Shown here one piece after another: positions 7,330 through 16,226 of a stretch of DNA of 64,000 nt. The translations under genes and the position numbers were made by a program. The first letter of the stretch is position 1; the number at the start of each line of letters is the position of its first letter. Below the pieces are notes generated by a model, which worked only from the letters and a program-made list of their open reading frames with translations, had not been told where the DNA came from and searched no databases. The stretch spans positions 62,001 to 126,000 of the forward strand of contig NZ_PQVG01000004.1 in NCBI RefSeq assembly GCF_002920895.1. The letters are read 5' to 3'. This DNA is from Flavobacterium alvei. Lineage in GTDB: Bacteria > Bacteroidota > Bacteroidia > Flavobacteriales > Flavobacteriaceae.

Positions 7330-8085
7330 GTCAAAAGAATCTTTATCATTGAGAAATCCTAACCTATTTCTTGCTTCAAGGAGTTTTTCTTTGTTTAATT
7401 CTATCACAAAAACACCTTCGTTTTCTTGTGGTTCCAAAACATAATTCCCCATAAAATCAACCACTTGCGAATGACCATCGTGTTCGAAATTGTTATTGTC
7501 CAAACCTACTCTGTTCACGCCAATAGTATAACACATATTTTCGACCGAACGGGCTTTAAGTAAAATATCCCAAGCTTGAATTCTTACTTTTGGCCAATTG
7601 GCAACATAAAGTAATACGTCATACTCTTCGACATTTCGAGCAAAAACAGGAAAACGCAAATCGTAACATACAAGCGGACAAATTTTCCAACCATTATACT
7701 CTACAATCAATTTTTCTTCGCCAGCTGTATAGACTTTATCTTCGCCAGCCAGCGTAAACAAATGTCGTTTATCATAAATCTGAATTTCACCAGACGGAAA
7801 AACAAATACCAATCGATTGTAGAAATTGTCGTTTTCTTTGATGACTAAACTTCCTGTAATCGCACAGTTTTTGGCTTTTGCCAAAGATTGCATCCACAAA
7901 AACGTTTCTCCTTGCATCGTTTCAAAAACAGCTTTAGGATTCATCGTAAAACCCGTTGAAAACATTTCTGGCAAAACAATCAAATCTACTTTTTCAGTAA
8001 GAGCATTGATTTTTTCTTCGAAATGGTTTCGATTGGCTTGGGGATTTTCCCAAATTAATGAGGATTGGATTAAGGCGATTTTCAT
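7318..8085 (-). CDS. Carbon-nitrogen hydrolase (nitrilase superfamily), omega-amidase/YafV-like
   Basis: The product has 255 residues. The Glu-Lys-Cys catalytic triad is complete: E40 in VLPEMFSTGF, K106 in YDKRHLF and C140 in VCYDLRFP. The family cleaves carbon-nitrogen bonds of amides. The length and the motif VCYDLRFPVFARN match the omega-amidase group, which hydrolyses alpha-ketoglutaramate or alpha-ketosuccinamate and repairs metabolites. It is cytoplasmic, with no signal peptide. The exact substrate is inferred from subgroup similarity only. Confidence 0.88.
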   Translation of the reverse strand: MKIALIQSSLIWENPQANRNHFEEKINALTEKVDLIVLPEMFSTGFTMNPKAVFETMQGETFLWMQSLAKAKNCAITGSLVIKENDNFYNRLVFVFPSGEIQIYDKRHLFTLAGEDKVYTAGEEKLIVEYNGWKICPLVCYDLRFPVFARNVEEYDVLLYVANWPKVRIQAWDILLKARSVENMCYTIGVNRVGLDNNNFEHDGHSQVVDFMGNYVLEPQENEGVFVIELNKEKLLEARNRLGFLNDKDSFDLKP

Positions 8086-8255
8086 TTTTTGTTAAATAAT
8101 ACCAAAATTACATAAAATAGAATTATCCACAACAGTGTAACTTATTTATCAGGGAAAACCCCGAATTTTTAAAATGGTCAATTCCCCTGATGAATGAATT
8201 GTTTGATGAATATAACTTGCATCAAAAATTTAAAGCAATTATAAAAAGTAAACCA

Positions 8256-9302
8256 ATGAAAAATTCAATTACAAAAATCGCTACAGTTATAACGCTATTG
8301 TTATGCAATACGTTTTATGCTCAAAACATTATTACAGTTGATAATAATGTCAATTCATCTGCCAATTATACTTCATTGCAAACTGCAATCGACAATGCGC
8401 AGGAAAACGATTTTATCCACCTCTATCCCTCTGAAACTAGTTATGGCAGTTGTACTATTAAGAAAAAACTGCATCTTAGGGGTATTGGACATTCACCAGA
8501 AATAACTAACGGAGTAGGAGCAACCATAGCCTCGATAACTTTTGATAGAAGTACTACACCTGCAACAAATCCAACAGGAAGTTCCATTTCTGGGCTAATT
8601 ATCTCAGGAATTTCTACAATTTATAGTTCAGGCACTCCTTTTTCGTTTAGCGATATTGTGTTGGAAAATAATAGAATAGCTAATATTTTAACAGCAACAA
8701 GTTGCCATAATTGGATAATTAGAGGAAATGTTATTACGGGTTATGTCTCTATTGAAACTAATAATCACAATTGGCAATTTGTTAATAATTTCTTTAATAG
8801 TAGTGTTTTTAGTGCAGTTCTTACGAATTTAAGAAACGATTGTGTTGTCTCAAATAATATTTTTCTGCGTTCAAATATGAGCGGTACTTCTTATGTTATT
8901 TTTTCTAATTGCTTCAATATAGCCAGCAACAATATGTTTATTGCTCAAAATGCAACAGTAACAGCAATTGACGTAACTAGTGGCGGTTCAAATGTATTAT
9001 TATCCAATAGCCTTAGCTTTAATACCACAGGCACAACCTTGACAGACCTTTCTGGTACAGGAAATTATAATAACACAAATCCTTCTTTTGTATTGGCGCC
9101 AACACTAACTAGCTATTCCGTTACCAATGATTATCACTCTAGCAATGCGACACTATTGGGCACTGACGGAACAACAATTGGAATTTATGGATTGAATTTT
9201 CCTTTTAGCAAAAGAGGTTATTCATTTTCAATGCCTTACATAGAATCAATGACAATACTAAACCCACAATACCTGCAAATGGAACATTGCAAATTAATTT
9301 AA
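8256..9302 (+). CDS. Secreted beta-helix-like protein with a C-terminal frameshift
   Basis: I chose ATG at 8256 over the open-frame start at 8190, because it gives a clear signal peptide (MKNSITK, hydrophobic core, cleavage near FYAQN). The mature part has short repeated turns rich in Asn with N-N ladders (LENNRIAN, IRGNVITG, FVNNFFNSS, VSNNIFLRS), typical of a right-handed parallel beta-helix of the pectate-lyase/polysaccharide-binding type. The frame ends at 9302 in an unnatural tail (NPQYLQMEHCKLI). In the next frame the same DNA reads IPANGTLQINLTAKSN and stops at 9319, a natural secreted-protein ending, so one base is missing near 9270. No T9SS sorting domain is seen, and no catalytic residues can be assigned. 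It opens a surface-protein locus with the next two genes. Confidence 0.65.
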   Translation: MKNSITKIATVITLLLCNTFYAQNIITVDNNVNSSANYTSLQTAIDNAQENDFIHLYPSETSYGSCTIKKKLHLRGIGHSPEITNGVGATIASITFDRSTTPATNPTGSSISGLIISGISTIYSSGTPFSFSDIVLENNRIANILTATSCHNWIIRGNVITGYVSIETNNHNWQFVNNFFNSSVFSAVLTNLRNDCVVSNNIFLRSNMSGTSYVIFSNCFNIASNNMFIAQNATVTAIDVTSGGSNVLLSNSLSFNTTGTTLTDLSGTGNYNNTNPSFVLAPTLTSYSVTNDYHSSNATLLGTDGTTIGIYGLNFPFSKRGYSFSMPYIESMTILNPQYLQMEHCKLI

Positions 9303-9367
9303 CTGCCAAATCGAATTGATTTTTGTTAGAGTTATTTTTTTTAAATTAATCTAAAAAATCCAATGCG

Positions 9368-10814
9368 ATGAAATCAATCCTAACCTTATTAGTACTATTG
9401 CTCTTTGGGAATCTCTATTCTCAAAGCGACATCAACCAAGCCGAATATTATTTTGATACCGATCCAGGTTTTGGCAGTGCCAATGCTATTACGGTGAGTG
9501 CTGGAAATACTTTTACACTTACTAATTATAGTATTGCCACACAAAACCTCCCCGAAGGCATTCATTTTCTATACATCAGATGCAAAGATGCCAACAACAA
9601 ATGGAGTTTACCAATGCGAAAAGTAATGTACATTCATCCTAATCTTAATGCTAGTTCGCCTATTACTAATGCTGAATATTATTTTGATACCGATCCGGGT
9701 TTTGGCAGTGCAATGCCATTACTATAAACGCAGGAAATACCTTTACACTCACCAATTATAACATTGCCACTCAAAACCTCCCTGAGGGCATTCATTTCTT
9801 GTACATCAGATGCAAAGATGCCAACAACAAATGGAGTTTACCGATGCGAAAAGTAATGTACATTCATCCTAATCTTAATGCTAGTTCGCCTATTACTAAT
9901 GCTGAATATTATTTTGATACCGATCCGGGTTTTGGCAGTGCAATGCCATTACTATAAACGCAGGAAATACCTTTACACTCACCAATTATAACATTGCCAC
10001 TCAAAACCTCCCTGAGGGCATTCATTTCTTGTACATCAGATGCAAAGATGCCAACAACAAATGGAGTTTACCGATGCGAAAAGTAATGTACATTCATCCT
10101 AATCTTAATGCTAGTTCGCCTATTACTAATGCTGAATATTATTTTGATACCGATCCGGGTTTTGGCAGTGCCAATGCCATTACTATAAACGCAGGAAATA
10201 CTTTAACACTCGCCAATTACAACATTGCCACACAAAACCTGCCCGAAGGCATTCATTTTCTATACATCAGATGCAAAGATGCCAACAACAAATGGAGTCT
10301 CCCGATGCGAAAAGTAATGTACATTCATCCTAATCTTAATGCTAGTTCGCCTATTACTAATGCTGAATATTATTTTGATACCGATCCAGGAGTTGGCCTA
10401 GCAAATGCAATAAGCCTAACCGCTGGAACTACAGTAAATCAAAGTTTTGACGTAGTTACTAATGGTTTAGCGGTAGGCAATCACAATCTATTTGTAAGAG
10501 TAAAAAATCAAGATGGTGTTTGGAGTGTCATTAGCAAAAAGGTTTTTACGTTGACCAGCCCACTTTCTGTTTCAGAAAATATGTATTTTGAGGCACAAGC
10601 GTTTCCCAATCCCACGACTGGATTTGTAACAATTCAACTACCACAAAACGAAAGCATTCGCAAAATCGAAATTATAGATATGCTTGGCAAAATAGTGGTT
10701 TCGCAAAATAGTTCGTCAAACACAATAGACCTTGAAACCTTACACTCTGGAATTTATTTCATCAAAGCTTTTGCCGATGAAAAAGTGTTTTTGAAGAAAA
10801 TAATTAAACAGTAA
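9368..10814 (+). pseudogene. T9SS cargo gene of 231-bp repeats, interrupted by two identical one-base deletions
   Basis: The gene starts at ATG 9368 with a signal peptide (LTLLVLLLFGNLYSQ) followed by repeats beginning (I)NQAEYYFDTDPGFGSANAIT. Translation stops at TAA 9725-9727, because a base is missing from GTGCCAATGCC, so that GSANAI becomes GSAMPLL. The next copy carries the same deletion; the fourth is intact, and the frame reopens (an ORF from 10029) to 10814. The C-terminus is a T9SS type A sorting domain (FPNPTTGFVTIQL, IIDMLGKIV, LHSGIYFIKAF, KKIIKQ). The unbroken product would have about 480 residues with four 77-residue repeats and a diverged fifth. As sequenced, only a 119-residue secreted fragment is expected. 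An assembly or sequencing error is possible; two exact repeats are hard to assemble. Confidence 0.75.
9431..10352 (+). repeat. Four tandem ~231-bp repeats, units 2 and 3 identical and one base short
   Basis: Units start at 9431, 9662, 9892 and 10122 with a diverged fifth at 10353. Spacings are 231, 230, 230 and 231. The 230-bp stretches 9711-9940 and 9941-10170 read identically by eye, including the missing base. Units 1 and 4 differ from them at scattered positions and have the full GCCAATGC. This pattern suggests a recent exact tandem duplication of a unit that was already frameshifted. Confidence 0.85.
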
Positions 10815-10821
10815 AAAAATT

Positions 10822-12783
10822 ATGAAAAAATTATTACTTATAATACTTACAGCAATAAGTGCCAGTGCTTTTGGACAAAATTTTACGTATAACGGTATTA
10901 ATTATACCATTAACGATGCTACCAATTTTAAAGTTGCTGTTGGAAGCAATACTGGTTTTTCGGGTGATGCTAACATCCCAAGTACTGTTGTATATAATAG
11001 CCAAAATTACGAGGTAAATGCTATCGGAGTTAATGCTTTTTATAATTGTATGGGGTTAACTTCTGCAACTATTCCTAATTCGGTTACTACTATTGGAGAA
11101 GCTGCTTTTAGAGAATGTAGAGGTTTAACATCGGTTACTATTCCTAATTCGGTTATTACTATTGGAGAATCTGCTTTTAAAGAATGTAGAATTTTAACTT
11201 CGATTGCTATTCCTAATTCGGTCTCAACTATTGGAGCAGATGCTTTTTACAATTGCCGAATTTTAACTTCAATTACTATTCCTAATTCGGTTACTTCTAT
11301 TGGCGAGGGGGCTTTTGAATTTTGTGTAAGTTTGCCATCGGTAACAATCCCTAGTTCTATTACAGCTATTCAAGGGTATGTTTTTGCCAATTGTTTTTCC
11401 TTAACTTCGGTTACAATTCCTGCCTCGGTTACAACTATTGGCGAGGCGGCTTTTTATTATTGTTATAATTTACCATCGATTGTTATTCCTAATTCTGTTA
11501 CTTCTATCGGAACATTTGCCTTTAGAAAATGTTTAAGTTTAGCATCGGTAACTATCCCTGATTCGATTACTGCTATAGCAAATGAAACTTTTGGAGAATG
11601 TGCAAGTTTAACGTCTGTAACCATACCAAATTCAGTAACTTCTATTGGCAATGTCGCTTTTAATTCCTGTTCAAGTTTAACTTCACTTACCATTCCTAAT
11701 TCGGTAACGTCTATTGGCGAGGGGGCATTTCAAAACTGTTCAAAACTGGTTTCGGTTACTATTCCCAATTCAGTTACAACTATGGGGTCTTATGCTTTTT
11801 ATAATTGTATAAAATTAGCATCGGTTACCATTCCTGATTCAATGACTTCTATTGGAACTGGAATTTTTTATGAATGTTCAGGATTAACTTCGGTCACGAT
11901 CCCAAATTCAGTTACATCTATAGGTAGTACTGCCTTTTATCGTTGTTATAAATTAACTTCCATCACTATTCCTAATTCGGTTACATCTATTGGAGCCAGC
12001 GCATTCTCTGGCTGCTATGGCTTAACTTCTTTTACCATTCCAGATTCAGTTACTTCTATAGGTAGTGCTGCTTTTCATCAATGTATTGCTTTACCTTCTA
12101 TAATTATCCCCAATTCGGTTACTAGTCTTGCAACGGATACTTTTGCCTATTGTGCGGGATTAACCTCAATAACAATTCCAAATTCGGTTACTTCAATCGG
12201 AGATACGGCTTTTCAAAATTGTATAGGTTTAACATCTATAACCTTTCCTGATTCTGTAACTTCAATAGGTGCTTATGCCTTATATAATTGCAAAAAATTA
12301 GCTTCAGTAACAATTCCAAAATCAGTTACGGTTATCAAAAATGGTGCTTTTTCATACTGCCCGGTCCTAACTACGGTAAACTGCTATATCCCAACACCTT
12401 TAGTAATTAATTCTACTGTATTTCAAGAAGTTAATCAAGCAATATGTGCCTTAAATGTGCCTTCGGGAGCCGAAACAATGTATAGAACTGCCGCAATTTG
12501 GACCAATTTTAACCCAATAAACGGCACTTTGGCTACTGATAGTTTTGATATTAAAAACAATCTTTCTGTTTATCCAAATCCAACAACAGGAATTATTTCT
12601 GTTTCAAATCAGGATATGCTAGCCATTGACAAGGTTGAAATTATAGATGTTTTTGGAAAAACGGTAATGATTACAACAACAATAAATTCTCAAATAGATC
12701 TTGGTGGGTTACCTCAGGGAGTTTATATTTTTAAAATACATTCTAAAGAAACCATTTTTGTTAAAAAGATTATCAAACAGTAA
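10822..12783 (+). CDS. BspA-like leucine-rich-repeat surface protein with T9SS tail
   Basis: The product has 653 residues. A signal peptide (residues 1-18, ending SASAFGQ) is followed by 19 copies of a 23-residue LRR_5/TpLRR repeat of the form LTSVTIPNSVTSIGxxAFxxC. A short cap (TVNCYIPTPLVINSTVF) leads to a T9SS type A domain (YPNPTTGIISV, KVEIIDVFGK, LPQGVYIFKIHS, KKIIKQ). BspA-like proteins bind fibronectin or other surfaces in Bacteroides, Treponema and Tannerella; a role in adhesion here is inferred. The start lies 7 bp after the previous gene, so both are probably in one transcript, and their sorting domains are alike. Confidence 0.9.
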   Translation: MKKLLLIILTAISASAFGQNFTYNGINYTINDATNFKVAVGSNTGFSGDANIPSTVVYNSQNYEVNAIGVNAFYNCMGLTSATIPNSVTTIGEAAFRECRGLTSVTIPNSVITIGESAFKECRILTSIAIPNSVSTIGADAFYNCRILTSITIPNSVTSIGEGAFEFCVSLPSVTIPSSITAIQGYVFANCFSLTSVTIPASVTTIGEAAFYYCYNLPSIVIPNSVTSIGTFAFRKCLSLASVTIPDSITAIANETFGECASLTSVTIPNSVTSIGNVAFNSCSSLTSLTIPNSVTSIGEGAFQNCSKLVSVTIPNSVTTMGSYAFYNCIKLASVTIPDSMTSIGTGIFYECSGLTSVTIPNSVTSIGSTAFYRCYKLTSITIPNSVTSIGASAFSGCYGLTSFTIPDSVTSIGSAAFHQCIALPSIIIPNSVTSLATDTFAYCAGLTSITIPNSVTSIGDTAFQNCIGLTSITFPDSVTSIGAYALYNCKKLASVTIPKSVTVIKNGAFSYCPVLTTVNCYIPTPLVINSTVFQEVNQAICALNVPSGAETMYRTAAIWTNFNPINGTLATDSFDIKNNLSVYPNPTTGIISVSNQDMLAIDKVEIIDVFGKTVMITTTINSQIDLGGLPQGVYIFKIHSKETIFVKKIIKQ

Positions 12784-12859
12784 CAGCTTACAGGATATTT
12801 TATAGAAAAAAGCGGCATACTATTACTATATTTACAACTTTAGACCAAATATTTGTGCA

Positions 12860-14761
12860 ATGAAAACAACCTTTTTAGTCATTATTTTATATTTAACGAC
12901 AACTGTTGTAGCAGCGCAAATTGATACGCTCAAAATCCAAAAAATGATGGATGATGCTTATGCTTTGGAAGTAAGTCATCCACAAAAAGCATTGCAATTG
13001 TATAAAAAAACACATCAATTAAGTGTACAATCAAACTTCAAGAATGGCGCCTATAAATCACTATTATATAGAGGATTTATTTACAATGATATTGGAAAAT
13101 ATGATTCTGCTAAATATTATTTTGACAAAACAATTGATTATTGTAAAAAATCAAAAAATCTAATAGGAGAAGCTAAAGGTTATGCAAATTTAGCTAACAC
13201 CTATCAATTCAAAGGCGAATATCCAGCAGCAATAAATAATTATATTAAATCTATCAAAATATTTGAAAAAACTAAAGATAGTGCCATAATTAGTCAGTCT
13301 TATCAAAATCTATCAGCTGTTTATACACAATTCATAAACAGAAAGTTAGAGTTTTTTTATCTTAAAAAAGCAGAACAATTTATGCCTAAAGCCAATAAAG
13401 TGCAATTAGCATTATTGTATGGCGACATTGGTCTTGGATTTATAAGATATAATGATTTTGCTGAAAGTTTTTCTTATTTCAAAAAAGCAGAAGCAATTAC
13501 TGTCAAAGAAAACAATAACGAATTATGGTTTTATGTCTATAGAAATTTTGGAGAATATTACAGAATAAAAAAAGAGTATAAAAAAGCTATTCCATACTAC
13601 GAAAAAGCATTTAAACTTGCTGATTTTGCTGTTGATATTATTAGAAAAAATGATTTGATGTACATTGTTAGTGGTTTATACTTTAAAAATGACAATTATT
13701 CCAAAGCTTTAGAATTAGCCAATCAATCTTTAGAACTTTCCAGAAAAATTGGGGCAAGTGAATTTGAATACAAAACATTAAAACGCCTTTCGGAAATTCA
13801 TAACAAGCTTAACCAACCTCAAAAAGCGTATGATTTTTTAGAAAAAAGTTATGTTCTTAAAGATACTTTTTTTTCTCAAAATCATTTAAAAGAGACAACT
13901 TTACTTCAAACCAAATTTGAAACCGAAAAAAAAGACAAATCTATTGCTGAACAACAAATAAAACTCAAACAACAAGAATTAGATTTAATCAAAAGCCAAA
14001 AAGAAAAACAACTCTATTTTATTGCCAGCCTTTGTTTAATTATAGTGTCTTTGGGAATTTGGTATTTCTTCAGACAAAGACAAAAGCTTAAAAACCAAGA
14101 AATTGAAACTTTAAAACAAAACCAAGAAATTGCCAAATTAGAAGCATTAATAGACGGCGAAGAAAAAGAAAGGCGTAGAATTGCTCAAGAATTGCACGAT
14201 GGCTTAAACGGCGATTTATCGGCCATAAAATACCGTTTGTCAACACTGGAAGAATCGGGTTTAAGTGCTATTGATACTGAAAACTTGAATAAAGTTATCG
14301 ATATGATAGACGAATCTTGTGCACAAGTACGCAGCATTTCGCATAATTTGATGCCTTCGTCGATACTAGAATATGGTTTAATAGAAAGTATTCGCGAATA
14401 TTGTATTAAAATTAAAAGTTCCGATAATTTCAAAATTGATTTTCAAATCTTTGGCAGTTACATCGCTTTATCCAAGAAAAATGAAACGGTAATTTATAGA
14501 ATTATTCAAGAATTGGTGACCAATATTCTAAAACATTCCAAAGCCACCGAGGCAATGATTCAATTCAATTATAGAGAAGATGAACTTTTTATAACCGTAG
14601 AAGATAACGGAATTGGTTTTGACAAAAATGCGGTTTCAAAAGGAATTGGACATCAAAACATTCAAACCCGAATTGATTTTTTGAATGCCAATTTAGATGT
14701 GAATACATCTGCCGATGGAACATCTTACACCATTTCAATTGATTTAAACAAAGTAAAATGA
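12860..14761 (+). CDS. TPR-containing sensor histidine kinase (HisKA_3 / NarL-type partner)
   Basis: The product has 633 residues. A signal peptide (residues 1-20) precedes a periplasmic sensor of about six TPR repeats (YDSAKYYFDKTIDYCK, YPAAINNYIKSIKIFEK, YKKAIPYYEKAF) and a short coiled coil. One membrane segment lies near residues 384-403 (LYFIASLCLIIVSLGIWYFF). The HisKA_3 phospho-acceptor is H446 in AQELHDGLNGDLS. The HATPase domain shows ELVTNILKHSKA (N box) and DNGIGF (G1). The stop overlaps the start of the response regulator by 4 bp (ATGA), so the pair is translationally coupled. The signal is unknown. Because it lies directly after the T9SS surface genes it may control them, which is inference. 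Confidence 0.93.
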   Translation: MKTTFLVIILYLTTTVVAAQIDTLKIQKMMDDAYALEVSHPQKALQLYKKTHQLSVQSNFKNGAYKSLLYRGFIYNDIGKYDSAKYYFDKTIDYCKKSKNLIGEAKGYANLANTYQFKGEYPAAINNYIKSIKIFEKTKDSAIISQSYQNLSAVYTQFINRKLEFFYLKKAEQFMPKANKVQLALLYGDIGLGFIRYNDFAESFSYFKKAEAITVKENNNELWFYVYRNFGEYYRIKKEYKKAIPYYEKAFKLADFAVDIIRKNDLMYIVSGLYFKNDNYSKALELANQSLELSRKIGASEFEYKTLKRLSEIHNKLNQPQKAYDFLEKSYVLKDTFFSQNHLKETTLLQTKFETEKKDKSIAEQQIKLKQQELDLIKSQKEKQLYFIASLCLIIVSLGIWYFFRQRQKLKNQEIETLKQNQEIAKLEALIDGEEKERRRIAQELHDGLNGDLSAIKYRLSTLEESGLSAIDTENLNKVIDMIDESCAQVRSISHNLMPSSILEYGLIESIREYCIKIKSSDNFKIDFQIFGSYIALSKKNETVIYRIIQELVTNILKHSKATEAMIQFNYREDELFITVEDNGIGFDKNAVSKGIGHQNIQTRIDFLNANLDVNTSADGTSYTISIDLNKVK

Positions 14762-15387
14762 TTCAAATAGCCATAACAGACGACCACACAATTGTAATCG
14801 AAGGCATAAAAACAATGCTAAAATCGAACAAAGAAATTGAAGTCGTTCAATCTTTTGAAAACCTAAAAGACACGTTTGAACAATTAGATCCTTCAGTAGA
14901 AATTTTGCTATTAGACATCAATTTACCCGACGGCAATGGCATTCAGGCCTGCAAAGAATTATTAGAAAAATATTCTCACTTAAAAATCATAGCCTTAACT
15001 AATTTTGAAGACAGTATTTTTATAAAACAAATTCTAAAAAACGGAGCTTTGGGATATTTGCTCAAAAACACCAGTAAAACTGAATTGACCGAAGCCTTAA
15101 AACAAGTTCAATTAGGCAATCGCTATTTGCCAAAAAAGATAAGTGACATTCTGCTAAACGACTCGATTGGACTTGAAAATTCTAACTATTTCATCCCAAA
15201 ATTAACGACTCGAGAAAAAGAAATTCTAGCTTTAATAATCCAGGAATTTACCACCGAGGAAATGGCAAAAAAACTTTATGTAAGCACCAAAACCGTAGAA
15301 TCACACCGCAGTAATCTAATCCAGAAACTGGGCGTGAAAAATACCGCTGGATTGGTTCGTGTGGCTTTTGAAAAAGGATTGATTTAA
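14758..15387 (+). CDS. NarL/LuxR-family response regulator, partner of the TPR kinase
   Basis: The product has 209 residues. The receiver domain has the acidic pair D8-D9, the phospho-acceptor D53 in LLLDINLPDG, Thr in ALTNF and Lys in LLKNTSK. The C-terminal LuxR-type helix-turn-helix reads LTTREKEILALI, FTTEEMAKKLYVSTKTVESHRSNLIQKLGV. It overlaps the kinase gene by 4 bp and is followed by a strong terminator, so kinase and regulator form one unit. Target genes cannot be seen from the sequence. Confidence 0.95.
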   Translation: MIQIAITDDHTIVIEGIKTMLKSNKEIEVVQSFENLKDTFEQLDPSVEILLLDINLPDGNGIQACKELLEKYSHLKIIALTNFEDSIFIKQILKNGALGYLLKNTSKTELTEALKQVQLGNRYLPKKISDILLNDSIGLENSNYFIPKLTTREKEILALIIQEFTTEEMAKKLYVSTKTVESHRSNLIQKLGVKNTAGLVRVAFEKGLI

Positions 15388-15390
15388 ACA

Positions 15391-15424
15391 AAAAAAGCGT
15401 CCCAATTTCTCGGGACGCTTTTTA
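15391..15424. terminator. Bidirectional terminator between the response regulator and sdhB
   Basis: The stem AAAAAGCGTCCC / GGGACGCTTTTT closes over an 8-base loop, with A and T tracts on both sides, so it can end transcripts from both convergent genes. Confidence 0.88.
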
Positions 15425-15457
15425 CTTTTTGCCTTTTGGCTACTGCCTAAAAAGCTA

Positions 15458-16219
15458 TTATTTCAAACTTGCCGATAAATATTCTCTATTCATACGAGCG
15501 ATGTTTTCCAAAGAAATTCCTTTAGGACATTCAATTTCGCAAGCTCCAGTATTGGTACAGTTACCAAAACCTTCTTCATCCATTTGACGAACCATATTCA
15601 AAACACGGTCTGTAGCTTCAATTCTTCCTTGTGGTAACAAAGCATATTGTGAAACTTTTGCTCCAACAAATAACATCGCTGAACCATTTTTACAAGTAGC
15701 TACACAAGCACCACAACCGATACAAGCTGCTGCTTCAAAAGCTTTGTCAGCATCACTTTTGTTAATTGGAGTGGCATTCGCATCGATAGTGTTTCCTGAA
15801 GTATTTACAGAAACGAAACCTCCAGCTTGTTGAATTCTGTCGAAAGAAGTTCTGTCCACAATCAAATCTTTAATAACAGGGAAAGCTGCTGAACGCCAAG
15901 GCTCGATAACGATAGTATCACCATCATTAAACATTCTCATATGCAATTGACAAGTAGTGATTCCAGTATCTGGTCCGTGTGCACGTCCGTTGATATACAA
16001 AGAACACATTCCGCAAATTCCTTCACGACAGTCGTGGTCAAATGCGATTGGTTCTTTTCTTTCGTTTACTAATTGTTCGTTCAATTGGTCTAACATTTCC
16101 AAAAATGAACTTGCCGTAGAAACATCGTTCAATTTGTATGTTTCCATTTTTCCTTTTTCTTTGGAGTTTTTCTGACGCCAAATTTGAAGGCTTATATTGA
16201 TATTTTTTGCTGCACTCAT
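15458..16219 (-). CDS. sdhB: Succinate dehydrogenase/fumarate reductase iron-sulfur subunit
   Basis: The product has 253 residues and carries electrons between the flavin of SdhA and the quinone site. The N-terminal plant-type ferredoxin region has the 2Fe-2S cysteines ([15 protein letters not shown], and C in TTCQLHM). The C-terminal region has the 4Fe-4S and 3Fe-4S motifs [14 protein letters not shown] and [15 protein letters not shown]. It is the last gene of sdhC-sdhA-sdhB, 7 bp after sdhA. It is longer and ordered differently from the E. coli SdhB and fits the Bacteroidota/epsilon type, which may work as succinate dehydrogenase or fumarate reductase. Confidence 0.96.
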   Translation of the reverse strand: MSAAKNINISLQIWRQKNSKEKGKMETYKLNDVSTASSFLEMLDQLNEQLVNERKEPIAFDHDCREGICGMCSLYINGRAHGPDTGITTCQLHMRMFNDGDTIVIEPWRSAAFPVIKDLIVDRTSFDRIQQAGGFVSVNTSGNTIDANATPINKSDADKAFEAAACIGCGACVATCKNGSAMLFVGAKVSQYALLPQGRIEATDRVLNMVRQMDEEGFGNCTNTGACEIECPKGISLENIARMNREYLSASLK

Positions 16220-16226
16220 AATTTTT

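Noticed and set aside
9368..10814. Frame restored by three frameshifted units
   Set aside because: Each shifted unit meets TAA a few codons after the missing base, so adding a third such unit cannot rescue translation; removal of the units could.
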